64,000 bases of DNA from Pedobacter ginsengisoli (GCF_002736205.1 NZ_CP024091.1:2232001-2296000); one strand, 5' to 3'; positions 55,023 to 64,000 are shown, counted from the first letter of the stretch. Notes: generated by a model not told the origin, from the sequence alone. A program made the numbers and translations.

Positions 55023-56929
55023 TGTCTAAAAGGTTATTATTCCTTATTTTAATAGTAGTTTCCTTTAAAGGGTTTGCCCAGGAACAGCCAGATTACAACG
55101 TAGAAAATATTTCAGCCGGATTAAAAAGTCGTGCCAGCGCTGTAATCAGAAATATGGAGACTACTGTTGATATGCGTGCTCCCGAGAATGTTATCCTAAA
55201 CATTAAAAAAGTGATCACAGTGCTTAATAAAAATGGAGAGCAGGCAGCAGCCCTTTTCCTTTTTTATAACAAAGCTACTTCTATTAAGGGGGTAAAGGGG
55301 ATTATAATGGATTCTTTTGGAAAACCAACAGGAAAGTTTTCATTAAGCAATTTTCTTGATGAAAGTGCTGTAAGTGATTTTTCTTTATTTGAAGATGCCC
55401 GAATTAAAAGGTATAGTCCAAATGTTTTAACTTATCCCTATACCATATCGTACGAATATGAAATCAGGTTTAAACAAAACCTGATTATTCCGGATTGGTA
55501 TGCAACACCATATTCTGACGTATCTGTTGAAAAAACAAGCTATACTTTTATTTCGAAACCCGATGATAAAATACGTATTAAGGAGTATAATTATAAAGGA
55601 ACTGCAGATATAGTAAAATCTGATAAAGCTACCAGCAGAACATGGAAGGTTACTAACCTAAGTGCAATTAAGCGTGAACCTTATGCTCCTGATCCCGACA
55701 ATTACCTTACTTATGTGAAAATAGCGCCTGAACAGTTTACCTATTATGGCCACAAAGGAAGTTATAGCAATTGGCAGGAACTGGGAAAATGGGTTTACGA
55801 TGATCTTGTAAAAACAAGACAAACCCTTTCTCCGGATATTATACAGGAAATGAATAACCTGGTAAAAGGACTAGACAGCGATAAAGAAAAGGCAAAAAAG
55901 ATTTACGAGTATGTTCAAAAGAAAACAAGATACATCAGTGTACAGGTTGGCATTGGTGGTTTTCAGCCGTTTGAGGCGGCAGAAGTACATCGTGTTTCTT
56001 ATGGCGATTGTAAAGCTCTTGTTAATTATACTCAGAGTTTATTAAAGGCCGTTGGTATTAACAGTCTATATTGTGTGGTTTATGGCGACAATAATAAAAA
56101 GAGTATGGATCCTGATTTTGCCAGTATGGATCAGGGAAATCATATCATTTTATGCGTACCACTTAAAAGTGATACCACCTGGCTGGAATGCACTAGTCAG
56201 GATAGCCCTTTTGGATATTTAGGTAGTTTTACTGATGATCGTGTTGTACTTGCCTGCACAGAAGAGGGTGGCAAACTACTAAAAACGCCGGCATTAACAA
56301 CTGCTGCAAGCTTACTTAAACGGAAAGCGGAGCTAAATCTGGATAAGGAGGGTAATATAAATGGCAAATTGCACACAGATTTTAGTGGTTCGCAATACGA
56401 CAATTATCATCGTATTATTAGCAAGCCTTCTACTGAGCAATTGAAATTGTTAAAAGAAGAATATGATATTGATAACATTGATTTTAGCAATCTTAAACTT
56501 GTACAGAGGAAAGATAGTAACCCTGTAACTTCTGAATCGCTGGATTTGACTATTCAAAAATATGCGCCTAGAACAAACAATAGGATCTATATGGTACTTA
56601 ATGCATTTAACAAAACCAACTCTATTCCTGAAGTTCGAAACAGAACATTACCGGTATATATAAACAGAGGTTTTACAGACGAGGATGAGATAGTCTATAA
56701 CCTTCCTGAAGGATATAATATTGAGGCTAAGCCTAGTGACCGGGAAATTAAATCGCCTTTTGGCAGTTACACGGTAAGCGTTAAAATGGATGGTAAAAAG
56801 CTGATATATAACAGAAAGTTTGTTTTAAATAACGGAACTTATGCCGCTGATAAATACGAAAACCTGATGCAGTTTTTTAGCGATGTAAGTAGTTCAGATA
56901 ACAGTAAGGTTATTTTTAAAGCAGATTAA
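55022..56929 (+). CDS. DUF3857/transglutaminase-like protein with Cys-His-Glu triad
   Basis: 635 residues with a signal peptide (1-19, ending KGFAQ). DUF3857 at about 45-230 and a transglutaminase core at about 290-400 with Cys330 (YGDCKALVNYTQSLL), His374 (GNHIILCVP) and Glu389 in place of the usual Asp (TWLECTSQ). The last 200 residues are beta-rich. Possibly a cell-envelope protease or cross-linking enzyme; the substrate is unknown. It is translationally coupled to the inactive paralogue upstream. Confidence 0.88.
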   Translation: MSKRLLFLILIVVSFKGFAQEQPDYNVENISAGLKSRASAVIRNMETTVDMRAPENVILNIKKVITVLNKNGEQAAALFLFYNKATSIKGVKGIIMDSFGKPTGKFSLSNFLDESAVSDFSLFEDARIKRYSPNVLTYPYTISYEYEIRFKQNLIIPDWYATPYSDVSVEKTSYTFISKPDDKIRIKEYNYKGTADIVKSDKATSRTWKVTNLSAIKREPYAPDPDNYLTYVKIAPEQFTYYGHKGSYSNWQELGKWVYDDLVKTRQTLSPDIIQEMNNLVKGLDSDKEKAKKIYEYVQKKTRYISVQVGIGGFQPFEAAEVHRVSYGDCKALVNYTQSLLKAVGINSLYCVVYGDNNKKSMDPDFASMDQGNHIILCVPLKSDTTWLECTSQDSPFGYLGSFTDDRVVLACTEEGGKLLKTPALTTAASLLKRKAELNLDKEGNINGKLHTDFSGSQYDNYHRIISKPSTEQLKLLKEEYDIDNIDFSNLKLVQRKDSNPVTSESLDLTIQKYAPRTNNRIYMVLNAFNKTNSIPEVRNRTLPVYINRGFTDEDEIVYNLPEGYNIEAKPSDREIKSPFGSYTVSVKMDGKKLIYNRKFVLNNGTYAADKYENLMQFFSDVSSSDNSKVIFKAD

Positions 56930-57045
56930 CTTAGAAATATAATTCCTAATGCTATTCCAATTACCATAATCAAATACATAAGGATTTCGGTAGTTGCAAA
57001 GCGTTTATACTTATTCCAAAAAGAGTCTTGTTTTTGATATGGCAT
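56926..57045 (-). CDS. 39-residue single-span membrane protein
   Basis: ATG at 57045 lies 4 bases after the stop of the NlpC/P60 gene, and the TAA (56926-56928) overlaps the stop of the convergent transglutaminase gene. The product begins MPYQKQDSFWNKYKRFATTE, with aromatic and basic residues, and ends in a hydrophobic helix (MYLIMVIGIALGIIFLS). Tight spacing after nlpC and a coherent membrane-anchor pattern support a real coupled gene. No function is recognised. Confidence 0.6.
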   Translation of the reverse strand: MPYQKQDSFWNKYKRFATTEILMYLIMVIGIALGIIFLS

Positions 57046-57049
57046 AATT

Positions 57050-57565
57050 TTAGTTTTTAAAAGAACCTGCTTTAACCATTGCCTTTTGGTAAGCGGGAAG
57101 AGTTAAATCATCAACCACTACCCCGCGGGTTGTAGATGCATGAACAAAATAAGTGTCGTTAAGATATATACCAACATGATCTACAGCTCCGCCCCCAAAA
57201 GAAAAAAAGATAAGGTCTCCTTCTTTTAATTGACTTATGCTTTTTTCTTTAATTGTTTCGGCCTGATCGCGGGACCTCCTTGGCAAGCTATTACCATATA
57301 TATCCTTTTGTAATAGAAAAGCAAAGCCGGAACAATCAATTCCTCCTTTATCCAGGCCACCTAAACGGTACCTTACACCTGACCATTCATTAATAAAGCG
57401 ATACAATTGCTTGCTTTTTAAATGAGACATGGCATAAGCTATTTTAGATGCCGAATTTGGGTTTGGTTTTACAGTAGGTTTTCTAGAACCGCAGGAAGAC
57501 AATACAATTATCATGAGTACAAATAGTAGGGCCTTAATATTTCCTTTCTGCGTATTCAAAATCAT
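57050..57565 (-). CDS. NlpC/P60 (C40) peptidoglycan endopeptidase lipoprotein
   Basis: 171 residues. The lipobox is LSSC (Cys 25). The NlpC/P60 domain has catalytic Cys78 (GGIDCSGFAF), His130 (AVDHVGIYL) and third residue His142 (YFVHAS); YRLGG precedes the Cys as usual. It cleaves peptide stems of peptidoglycan, acting in the periplasm from a lipid anchor. It starts 5 bases after the mutS stop and is followed 4 bases later by a tiny membrane-protein gene. Confidence 0.95.
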   Translation of the reverse strand: MILNTQKGNIKALLFVLMIIVLSSCGSRKPTVKPNPNSASKIAYAMSHLKSKQLYRFINEWSGVRYRLGGLDKGGIDCSGFAFLLQKDIYGNSLPRRSRDQAETIKEKSISQLKEGDLIFFSFGGGAVDHVGIYLNDTYFVHASTTRGVVVDDLTLPAYQKAMVKAGSFKN

Positions 57566-57570
57566 AGCTT

Positions 57571-60180
57571 TTATTGTTTTATTATGCGTTGTATTTCATC
57601 TAGCTTTAACAGTGCTTCGACCGGAGTTAGTATATTCACATCCAAATTATTCAAGGTATCTCTGATCTTAACTAAAACCGGATCATCAATGGCAAACATC
57701 TGTAACTGATAAGCCTGATTTTGAACCTTCTTAATGCTATCTTTAATACTCTGCCCTTCGGTTCTGTCTATTTCAAGCTTTTTAAGAATCTCATTTGCTC
57801 TATTGATCAGTTTAAGAGGCATACCTGCCATTTTAGCCACATGAATACCAAAACTATGTTCGCTGCCACCCGGTACTAATTTACGGAGGAAAATAACTTT
57901 ATTTGAAGCCTCTTTGATAGATACATTAAAGTTTTTAATGCGGCTCATGGTATTTGCAAGCTCATTTAATTCATGGTAATGGGTTGCAAATAATGTTTTT
58001 GGTCGTGCGGTTGGGTGCGTATGCAAAAACTCTGCAATTGCCCATGCAATAGAAATACCATCATAAGTACTTGTTCCTCTGCCAATTTCATCCAGCAAGA
58101 TAAGACTGTTATCAGAAATATTGTTCAGGATACTCGCGGTTTCATTCATTTCTACCATGAATGTACTTTCGCCCGAAGAAAGGTTATCAGATGCACCTAC
58201 ACGAGTAAATATCTTATCTATCAACCCTATGCTTGCAGCTTTTGCAGGCACAAAACAACCCATTTGGGCCATTAATACAATCAGGCCGGTTTGCCTCAAT
58301 ATTGCCGATTTACCCGACATATTGGGACCAGTAATGATAATGATCTGTTGCGTATCGTTGTCCAAAAACACATCATTGGTAATGTATTCTTCGCCTACAG
58401 GAAGCCTTTTTTCAATTACAGGATGCCTTCCTCCTTTAATATCCAATGCCTTTCCTGTAGTCACTTCAGGCTTTACATAGTGATTTTTAATAGCCAGTTG
58501 TGCAAAGCATAGCAACACATCTAATTGAGCTATTTGAAAAGCATTTAACTGAATCTGTTTAATATATGCTGCTACCTGGTATACCAGCTCATTGTATAAA
58601 CGAATCTCTATCTGCTGTATTTTTTCTTCAGCACCAAGTATTTGTTCTTCGTATTCTTTTAATTCAGGTGTAATGTACCTCTCTGCACTTACGAGTGTTT
58701 GTTTTCTAATCCAATCTGCAGGTACTTTATCTTTATGCGTATGGGTAACCTCTAAATAATAACCAAAAACATTGTTAAAGGCTACTTTTAAAGATGGAAT
58801 GCCAGTAGCAGCAGCCTCCCTTTTCTGTATTTCGACCAGATAATCTTTACCTCCAAAAGCTATTTTTCTAAGTCTGTCCAGATCCTCATCAATACCATCG
58901 GCTATAACACTGCCTTTAATCAATAATGCAGGCGGATCGGGATGCAATTCCCTTTCCAACTTTTCTCTAATGGTTAAACATGGATTCAATTGATCTGCAA
59001 GAACTGAAAGGAAGGGATTCTTTACCTCCTCGGCTATCTTTTTAACAGATTCTATATGATGTAAGGCTTTCTTTAGCTGGCAAAGTTCTCTGGGTCCCAC
59101 TTTTTGCAGTCCTACCTTAGAAATTAGTCTTTCTAAATCACCAATTTGCTTAATATGAGTTAAAAACTCCTCTAAAAGAGATTCCTTTTTAATCAGAAAT
59201 TCTACCACACCTAATCGTTCTTCAATAGGCTTAAGCTCCTTTAATGGCATTATAATCCATTTATGCAGCAAACGTGCACCCATTGGGGTTGATGTCTGAT
59301 CAAGCACTTCGAATAACGTAATGGCATTATCATTGGCAGAACTTACCAGCTCCAGATTTCTGATCGTAAAACGATCCAACCACACATACTTACTTTCTTC
59401 TAAGCGGGATATTGACGAAATGTGCTTTAAGTTGCGATGTTCTGTTTCATTTAAATAATGAAGTACTACCCCTGCCGCAACAGTACCTGTTTGTAGTTTA
59501 TCAACTCCAAATCCTTTTAAGGAAGTTACTTCAAAGTGCTTGGTTAAAATCTCATTAGAATAATCGCTTGTAAATGCCCAATCATCTAAATGAAAAGTAT
59601 AGAACCTATCACCAAAGTTCTCCAGGAACTCCTTCCTTTTACTTTTCTGAAAAACTACCTCATTTGGTTTAAAACCCTGCAAAAGCTTATCAACATATTC
59701 TGCATCGCCTTGAGCTACAAGAAATTCGCCGGTTGAAATATCAGCAAACGATACGCCTATCGAATTTTTATCGAAATAAACCGCAGCCAGATAATTATTA
59801 GATTTTTGGCTTAATATATTGTCATTATAGGCTACCCCTGGTGTAACCAGTTCTGTAACACCTCTTTTTACAATTGTTTTTGTTGTCTTCGGATCCTCCA
59901 GTTGGTCGCAAATAGCTACCCTCTGGCCTGCCCTAACCAACTTTGACAGATAATTATCTAATGAATGATGAGGAAATCCGGCTAACTCTAATGCACCATT
60001 TGGCCCGGTACCTCTTCTGGTAAGTACAATACCTAATATCTGTGCAGTTTTGACAGCGTCCTCGCCAAATGTTTCATAGAAATCGCCAACCCTAAATAAT
60101 AACAATGCTCCCGGATACTTTGCCTTTATAGCATTGTATTGTTGCATTAATGGGGTCTCTTTAGTATTATCTTTAGCCAA
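57571..60180 (-). CDS. mutS: DNA mismatch repair protein MutS
   Basis: 869 residues. The mismatch-recognition Phe-x-Glu is in FRVGDFYETFGEDA. The ATPase has Walker A GPNMSGKSAI (near residue 617), then DEIGRGTSTYDG and ATHYHEL. The C terminus has the usual helix-turn-helix tail. The start is TTG at 60180, preceding AKDNTKETPLMQQYNAIKA; the first ATG would remove 12 conserved residues. It recognises base mismatches and recruits MutL. nlpC and a small membrane-protein gene follow in the same unit. Confidence 0.98.
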   Translation of the reverse strand: MAKDNTKETPLMQQYNAIKAKYPGALLLFRVGDFYETFGEDAVKTAQILGIVLTRRGTGPNGALELAGFPHHSLDNYLSKLVRAGQRVAICDQLEDPKTTKTIVKRGVTELVTPGVAYNDNILSQKSNNYLAAVYFDKNSIGVSFADISTGEFLVAQGDAEYVDKLLQGFKPNEVVFQKSKRKEFLENFGDRFYTFHLDDWAFTSDYSNEILTKHFEVTSLKGFGVDKLQTGTVAAGVVLHYLNETEHRNLKHISSISRLEESKYVWLDRFTIRNLELVSSANDNAITLFEVLDQTSTPMGARLLHKWIIMPLKELKPIEERLGVVEFLIKKESLLEEFLTHIKQIGDLERLISKVGLQKVGPRELCQLKKALHHIESVKKIAEEVKNPFLSVLADQLNPCLTIREKLERELHPDPPALLIKGSVIADGIDEDLDRLRKIAFGGKDYLVEIQKREAAATGIPSLKVAFNNVFGYYLEVTHTHKDKVPADWIRKQTLVSAERYITPELKEYEEQILGAEEKIQQIEIRLYNELVYQVAAYIKQIQLNAFQIAQLDVLLCFAQLAIKNHYVKPEVTTGKALDIKGGRHPVIEKRLPVGEEYITNDVFLDNDTQQIIIITGPNMSGKSAILRQTGLIVLMAQMGCFVPAKAASIGLIDKIFTRVGASDNLSSGESTFMVEMNETASILNNISDNSLILLDEIGRGTSTYDGISIAWAIAEFLHTHPTARPKTLFATHYHELNELANTMSRIKNFNVSIKEASNKVIFLRKLVPGGSEHSFGIHVAKMAGMPLKLINRANEILKKLEIDRTEGQSIKDSIKKVQNQAYQLQMFAIDDPVLVKIRDTLNNLDVNILTPVEALLKLDEIQRIIKQ

Positions 60181-60266
60181 AATGATTCTGTTTACAAAAT
60201 CGTAAAGATACTATCTTGAGGTGTAGGCTTTATGATTTGTTGAAAATTTAAAAAATGTTTATAGGT

Positions 60267-60992
60267 TTAAAGCCTTGCAATATAGGAAAGGAACAAATCC
60301 AATGCTTCTCTTTTTGCTTCGGTAAGATTGAAATCCAGTTTATGGAAAAGATAATCGTCCAAATCAAAGTCATGGCGCACAGGCAAGTCTTTTAATAGCT
60401 CAGCCCTATGACCCAGGCCAAAGGCCAGCGCATCATTAAATTCATCTATAAAGCTTTGAGGAATGGTTTTATTGGCAACCCAGGCAGCATAAACAAATGG
60501 CAGACCAGTAAAGCTCATCCACTCCTGCCCCATATCGTACGCAAAAGCATAATCTGTCTTTTTACCAAAGGTCCTGTCTCCTATTAAAACAATAGCATCA
60601 GTCTTTGCATCTGTATCAGTAGTAAATTCTACATCAAGTTTCCAATAAAATTTCAATAGTACCCTTGCCAGGTTATTTGAGGTTCGTGAGTGGCTATCTA
60701 ATCTTACCGTTTTTATTTTCGAGACTTCTACATCACTAAAAATAAACACGGAATTTACTGCCCCAACAGATCCTATGCAGTAATTTGCAACTATATTGGC
60801 ATTAGGTACATGTGGTATTGCTGCTACAGGAATCAATCCGATATCAACTTGATTATTAATTAATTTAGCCGCACAATCTGAAGGGATATCTAAACTTAGA
60901 TCTATCTTATTTAAAATTCCCGAATGTTCAATTCCGTAAATGAAAGGCTTAGTATTTGTGTAGGAAACTGCAGATATTTTAATATTACTCAA
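60267..60992 (-). CDS. mqnA: Chorismate dehydratase MqnA (menaquinone, futalosine route)
   Basis: 241 residues, periplasmic-binding-protein-like fold. KISAVSYTNTKPFIYGIE at the N terminus, VDIGLIPVAAIPH and DSHSRTSNNLARVLLKFYW are MqnA/MqnD family blocks; position and similarity favour MqnA. It turns chorismate into 3-enolpyruvoyl-benzoate, the first step of the futalosine pathway. mqnE lies two genes upstream in the same operon, with 5 bases between mqnA and the phosphatase gene. Confidence 0.9.
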   Translation of the reverse strand: MSNIKISAVSYTNTKPFIYGIEHSGILNKIDLSLDIPSDCAAKLINNQVDIGLIPVAAIPHVPNANIVANYCIGSVGAVNSVFIFSDVEVSKIKTVRLDSHSRTSNNLARVLLKFYWKLDVEFTTDTDAKTDAIVLIGDRTFGKKTDYAFAYDMGQEWMSFTGLPFVYAAWVANKTIPQSFIDEFNDALAFGLGHRAELLKDLPVRHDFDLDDYLFHKLDFNLTEAKREALDLFLSYIARL

Positions 60993-60997
60993 AGGAA

Positions 60998-61609
60998 TTA
61001 TTTTAAATGGTCGGTATTATTAAACTCAATGATGCTAAATTCATCACCACTAAGTTCAACTTTATAGAGAGTGGTATTTTGGTGAGGGAAATCTCCCATT
61101 TCAGATAATGGTTTATTCATGAGCAAACAAAGCAGCAAGCGCATTGCGCGACCATGCATACAAACCAGGATTAGCTTTTCATCTTTTTTGGACTTGATAA
61201 GCTCTACTGCTTCTTTAAGTCTGGCCAGAACCTGATTAGGACTTTCCCCGCCTTCAAAATGCGCATCATAATCTCCTTCATCCCAGGCTTTAACTATTGC
61301 TTTAAATGCAGCAATTGCATTATCATCATTTGGCTTTCCTTCCCATTTACCCCAGGCAAGCTCATCTAATCCTGCAACCTGTTCCCATGAAATTCCGGCA
61401 TCAATAAATCCCTGAACTGTTTGATGGGTTCGTTTTAATGTTGAGGTATAGACCTTTTCAAATGGCACATCTTTATACATGGCATAAAACGAAGCAGCCT
61501 GGTTTCGTCCGGTATCATTAAGATCACTGTTTATCCCCCTGCCCTGTACAATTCCTAGTTTATTTAATTCTGTTTCACCGTGCCTGATGATGTATATTTC
61601 CTTATCCAT
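60998..61609 (-). CDS. Histidine phosphatase-family protein
   Basis: 203 residues. The catalytic R9-H10-G11 is in YIIRHGETELN, and a second His lies in LVCMHGRAMRLLL. The phosphoglycerate mutase-like fold is complete. Its start overlaps the mqnE stop by one base (TAATG) and mqnA follows after 5 bases, so it is fixed between two menaquinone genes. Its substrate is unknown; a phosphatase step is not part of the textbook futalosine route. Confidence 0.92.
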   Translation of the reverse strand: MDKEIYIIRHGETELNKLGIVQGRGINSDLNDTGRNQAASFYAMYKDVPFEKVYTSTLKRTHQTVQGFIDAGISWEQVAGLDELAWGKWEGKPNDDNAIAAFKAIVKAWDEGDYDAHFEGGESPNQVLARLKEAVELIKSKKDEKLILVCMHGRAMRLLLCLLMNKPLSEMGDFPHQNTTLYKVELSGDEFSIIEFNNTDHLK

Positions 61610-62802
61610 TAGTTAATTACTGGTAATTTGTAGTATTGAGGTTTCACTTCATCCTCAAAAACGAAATCCGTGTAATCTGTTACAACATTGTATAAAGTGT
61701 CTCTTTCTATAGGTTTGCGTTTTACCTGTTTAATGAGATTTACAAGATCCTGAGTACTCATTGCTGGATTTTGCTCTTCGGCACCGGCCATAGAGTAAAT
61801 TTTTGTGGTATCATCAAGTGTACCATCAATATCATCAACCCCAAAGTTCAACGAAAGCTGGGCAGTTTGCCTGCTAATCATTGCCCAGTAAGCTTTGATA
61901 TGATCAAAGTTATCCATATAAATACGGGCAATAGCGTAGTTCCGAAGGTCTTCGATCACGGATACTTCCGGAACATGACTCATCTGATTATGCTGGTTCC
62001 TAAATTTAAGCGGAATAAAAGTTTGGAATCCACCTGTTTTATCTTGCAGCTGACGTAATTGCTCCATATGATCTACACGGTGTTCGTATTTTTCAATATG
62101 ACCATATAACATTGTTGCATTAGAACGCATTCCAAGTTTATGCCATTCTTCGTGTATTGCAAGCCACTGCTCGCCTGTACATTTATCTTTGGAAATAAGA
62201 TCTCTTACCTCGGGATGGAAGATCTCTGCTCCTCCTCCGGGTATTGATTCGAGCCCTGCCTCCTTCATTAACTTCATGCCTGTGGCATAGTCAATTTTAG
62301 CTTTTTTAAAAATATAATGATATTCTACAGGCGTTAATGCTTTAACATGAAGCTCAGGGCGGTGCTTTTTTATTGCACTGAACAGTGCTGAATAAAAAGC
62401 AACATCGTATTGTGGCAATACCCCACCAACTATATGAACTTCGGTGACCGGCTCATTGTCGTATTTTTTTACAACGTCAAGCATTTCTTCCATTGTTAGT
62501 GCCCAACCTTCTTCCTTCTGCTTTATCAAACGGGAATATGAACAGAACTTACAATCGTAAACACAAAGGTTAGTTGGTTCTAAATGAAAATTACGATTAA
62601 AATAGGTGTTATCACCATGTTTTCGTTCTCTTATGTGATTAGCTAAAGTACCAAGATAACCAAGTTCAGCATGCTCATAAAGGTAAACACCCTCGTCAAA
62701 AGTAATTCTTTCCTGATTTTGTACCTTTTGTGCAATTGCTTTAAGTGCCTCAGACAGATCTGGATCGTTTAAAATCAAAGTTAGTTTTGAAGTAGTATCC
62801 AT
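61609..62802 (-). CDS. mqnE: Aminofutalosine synthase MqnE (radical SAM)
   Basis: 397 residues. The radical SAM cluster motif is C80xxxC84xxC87 (TNLCVYDCKFCSYSR), with family blocks EVHIVGGVLPQ, IPGGGAEIFHPEVR, NATMLYGHIEKYEHRVDHM and FIPLKFRNQHN. It joins 3-enolpyruvoyl-benzoate with SAM to form aminofutalosine. It is the first gene of the mqnE-phosphatase-mqnA operon. Confidence 0.95.
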   Translation of the reverse strand: MDTTSKLTLILNDPDLSEALKAIAQKVQNQERITFDEGVYLYEHAELGYLGTLANHIRERKHGDNTYFNRNFHLEPTNLCVYDCKFCSYSRLIKQKEEGWALTMEEMLDVVKKYDNEPVTEVHIVGGVLPQYDVAFYSALFSAIKKHRPELHVKALTPVEYHYIFKKAKIDYATGMKLMKEAGLESIPGGGAEIFHPEVRDLISKDKCTGEQWLAIHEEWHKLGMRSNATMLYGHIEKYEHRVDHMEQLRQLQDKTGGFQTFIPLKFRNQHNQMSHVPEVSVIEDLRNYAIARIYMDNFDHIKAYWAMISRQTAQLSLNFGVDDIDGTLDDTTKIYSMAGAEEQNPAMSTQDLVNLIKQVKRKPIERDTLYNVVTDYTDFVFEDEVKPQYYKLPVIN

Positions 62803-62819
62803 TTATAACGTATAATGAA

Positions 62820-62827
62820 CAAAAGTA
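62820..62827 (-). promoter_or_regulatory. Candidate -7 box (TACTTTTG) of the mqnE operon
   Basis: TACTTTTG on the minus strand fits TAnnTTTG, 17 bases before the mqnE ATG at 62802. No -33 element at the usual spacing. Confidence 0.45.
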
Positions 62828-62927
62828 AGATAAAATCAACAGATAACTCCTTTTTAAGGGATTTTACCTGTCAGCATTATGTAAAGAGCTTTAGATAATT
62901 GGTTATTGTTGCTATGAGCTATTACAA

Positions 62928-62953
62928 AAATGGCCGCCCTAAGGCAGCCATTT
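62928..62953 (-). terminator. Terminator of the SusD-like gene
   Basis: On the minus strand AAATGGCTGCC pairs with GGCGGCCATTT (one G-U pair) around a four-base loop, followed by TTTTTG. The mismatch would be C-A on the plus strand, so it works for the SusD transcript. Confidence 0.75.
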
Positions 62954-62974
62954 GAGAGCATAATTATAATTGGT

Positions 62975-64000
62975 TTAGAAATTACCTGGAGTGCCTGTAT
63001 CCCACCATAAGCGCGATGCGATATCGTCTTTACCAGAAGTTAAAAAAGTCGCAGCTTCTGAAACGGCAGCAGCATTACCGGTTCTTTCTGCAGGTACAAA
63101 TACGAGTCTTTTTATCCATTGATCGGCTGTTATTACTCCCCAATCAGGGCTACTGTCATTTTTAGCAACATGCGGTATTTTAGGATATCCTGTCCTTCTA
63201 AAATCTACCCATGCTTCTAAAGTATTGGTAAAAGTAGCTAAGTATTTTTGTGTGATAATTTTTTCCAGTTTCAGTTCATTAGCATCTCCTTCATTCCAGG
63301 CTACGGTAATAGCCGAAAGAGCTGTAAAATTATTTTTACTGTCTTTTGGATCAATATAGTTGATTGGTTTACTCGTTGCATCAGCCAAATAGGTATCAAC
63401 ACCTGCTGCTCCCCAATCTGCAAAAGAAAGGCGTACTCCATTTTCATAGTTTGTTTTAGCATCTCCTGCGTTTGCCCATCCTCTTAATGCCGCTTCAGCT
63501 TTCAAAAAAGCTATTTCAGATGCAGTAAACCCTCTTCTATTTTGCACTGATTTGAAATCTGTACTAATTGTAGAATATGAAACCCTGTCATCTTTAGCAT
63601 TGATGAAAGCTCCGCTACGAATACCTTTAAATTTGTATGCAGGATGGTCAGTAACTAAACTGGCATCGCTTACTTCAGCAAAATATTTGTTCATACGTCC
63701 ATCTTTTAAACCTACCATAAAAGATTCCATGGTTGCACCCATACGAGTATCGTTCCAATCAAAACAGATCATTGAAACAGGCATAACCTCTCCATTTAAC
63801 GAAATCAGGAAATTCTCGGCATTGGTAGTAATTAATCCAACCGGGTCAGCCAGGGCTTTTTCTCCTTGTGTTTTAGCAACTGTAGGGCTAACCTTAACCA
63901 AACGCATAGCTAAACGGAAACGTACCGAATTAAGTAGTTTTAACCATGAAGCGATGTTGCCTTTATAGCTCGGGTCGAATTTGGTAAATCCGGTGTATGA
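62975..64000 (-). CDS. SusD/RagB-like nutrient-binding lipoprotein, C-terminal part
   Basis: The frame is open to the window edge at 64000; about 341 codons are present and the N terminus is missing. FDPSYKGNIASWLKLLNSVR precedes the first internal ATG (63907), showing that the ATG is not the start. Family blocks: RLAMRLVKVSP, GFTASEIAFLKAEAALRGW, KIITQKYLATFTNTLEAWVD then FRRTGYPKI, and VPAERTGN near the end. It fits the SusD-like_2 group. SusD proteins sit on the outer face of SusC transporters and bind glycans or peptides; the partner gene is outside the window. Confidence 0.92.
   Translation of the reverse strand, partial: SYTGFTKFDPSYKGNIASWLKLLNSVRFRLAMRLVKVSPTVAKTQGEKALADPVGLITTNAENFLISLNGEVMPVSMICFDWNDTRMGATMESFMVGLKDGRMNKYFAEVSDASLVTDHPAYKFKGIRSGAFINAKDDRVSYSTISTDFKSVQNRRGFTASEIAFLKAEAALRGWANAGDAKTNYENGVRLSFADWGAAGVDTYLADATSKPINYIDPKDSKNNFTALSAITVAWNEGDANELKLEKIITQKYLATFTNTLEAWVDFRRTGYPKIPHVAKNDSSPDWGVITADQWIKRLVFVPAERTGNAAAVSEAATFLTSGKDDIASRLWWDTGTPGNF

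Overview
The window is a chromosomal segment of a Bacteroidota bacterium, most likely a Sphingobacteriaceae (Pedobacter-like) genome. The evidence is the gene content: a SusD-type lipoprotein, a FecR/ECF sigma pair, many lipoproteins of the ...SCKKD type, futalosine-pathway menaquinone genes, DUF3857 transglutaminase-like proteins and AT-rich codon use. Promoter-like boxes follow the Bacteroidota consensus TAnnTTTG and clear Shine-Dalgarno sites are rare. I see no rRNA, tRNA, CRISPR array, prophage or transposase.

Layout. 1-3.2 kb: truncated outer-membrane protein gene, a DUF6588-like protein and a Bcr/CflA drug exporter. 3.2-9.3 kb: two paralogous secreted proteins built on 15-residue surface repeats. 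Between them lie a membrane hydroxylase fused to a DUF4833-like domain and an ECF sigma/FecR anti-sigma pair; the second repeat protein carries an STN signalling domain and is translationally coupled to fecR. 9.3-18.6 kb (minus): a sirtuin, then a cobalamin-riboswitch-controlled operon. In transcription order the operon is BtuB receptor, three beta-propeller lipoproteins (BtuG-like) alternating with two partner lipoproteins, and a DUF6580 membrane protein. 18.6-28 kb: LuxR regulator, serine hydrolase, PPK2, PBP1A, and a very large zincin/TolB-propeller/Omp85-like fusion. 27.7-30.7 kb: degenerate GIY-YIG protein divergent from an S24 repressor, then bioF-bioD. 30.8-34 kb (minus): thrS-infC-rpmI-rplT.

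34-45.6 kb: LutA-type Fe-S protein, UMF1 transporter, recQ with a GIN-domain lipoprotein, propeller-amidohydrolase, lipoprotein serpin, a GC-rich palindromic repeat, a catalytically altered Aat-like protein and a flavoprotein. 45.6-52.9 kb: purK-purE, AlgH, pdxH-hydroxyacyl-CoA dehydrogenase, ruvB, queG and a DnaQ-like exonuclease, with two copies of an AT-rich inverted-repeat element. 53-64 kb: two coupled DUF3857 proteins, mutS-nlpC plus an unlisted 39-codon membrane-protein gene, mqnE-phosphatase-mqnA, and the 3' part of a SusD gene.

Most promising for follow-up: the B12 operon with its alternating propeller/partner lipoproteins and solitary DUF6580 permease candidate; the sigma/anti-sigma/STN-repeat module without a TonB receptor; the Aat-like protein that lost its catalytic residues; and the two inverted-repeat families. 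Functions are read from recognisable motifs; no database search was run.
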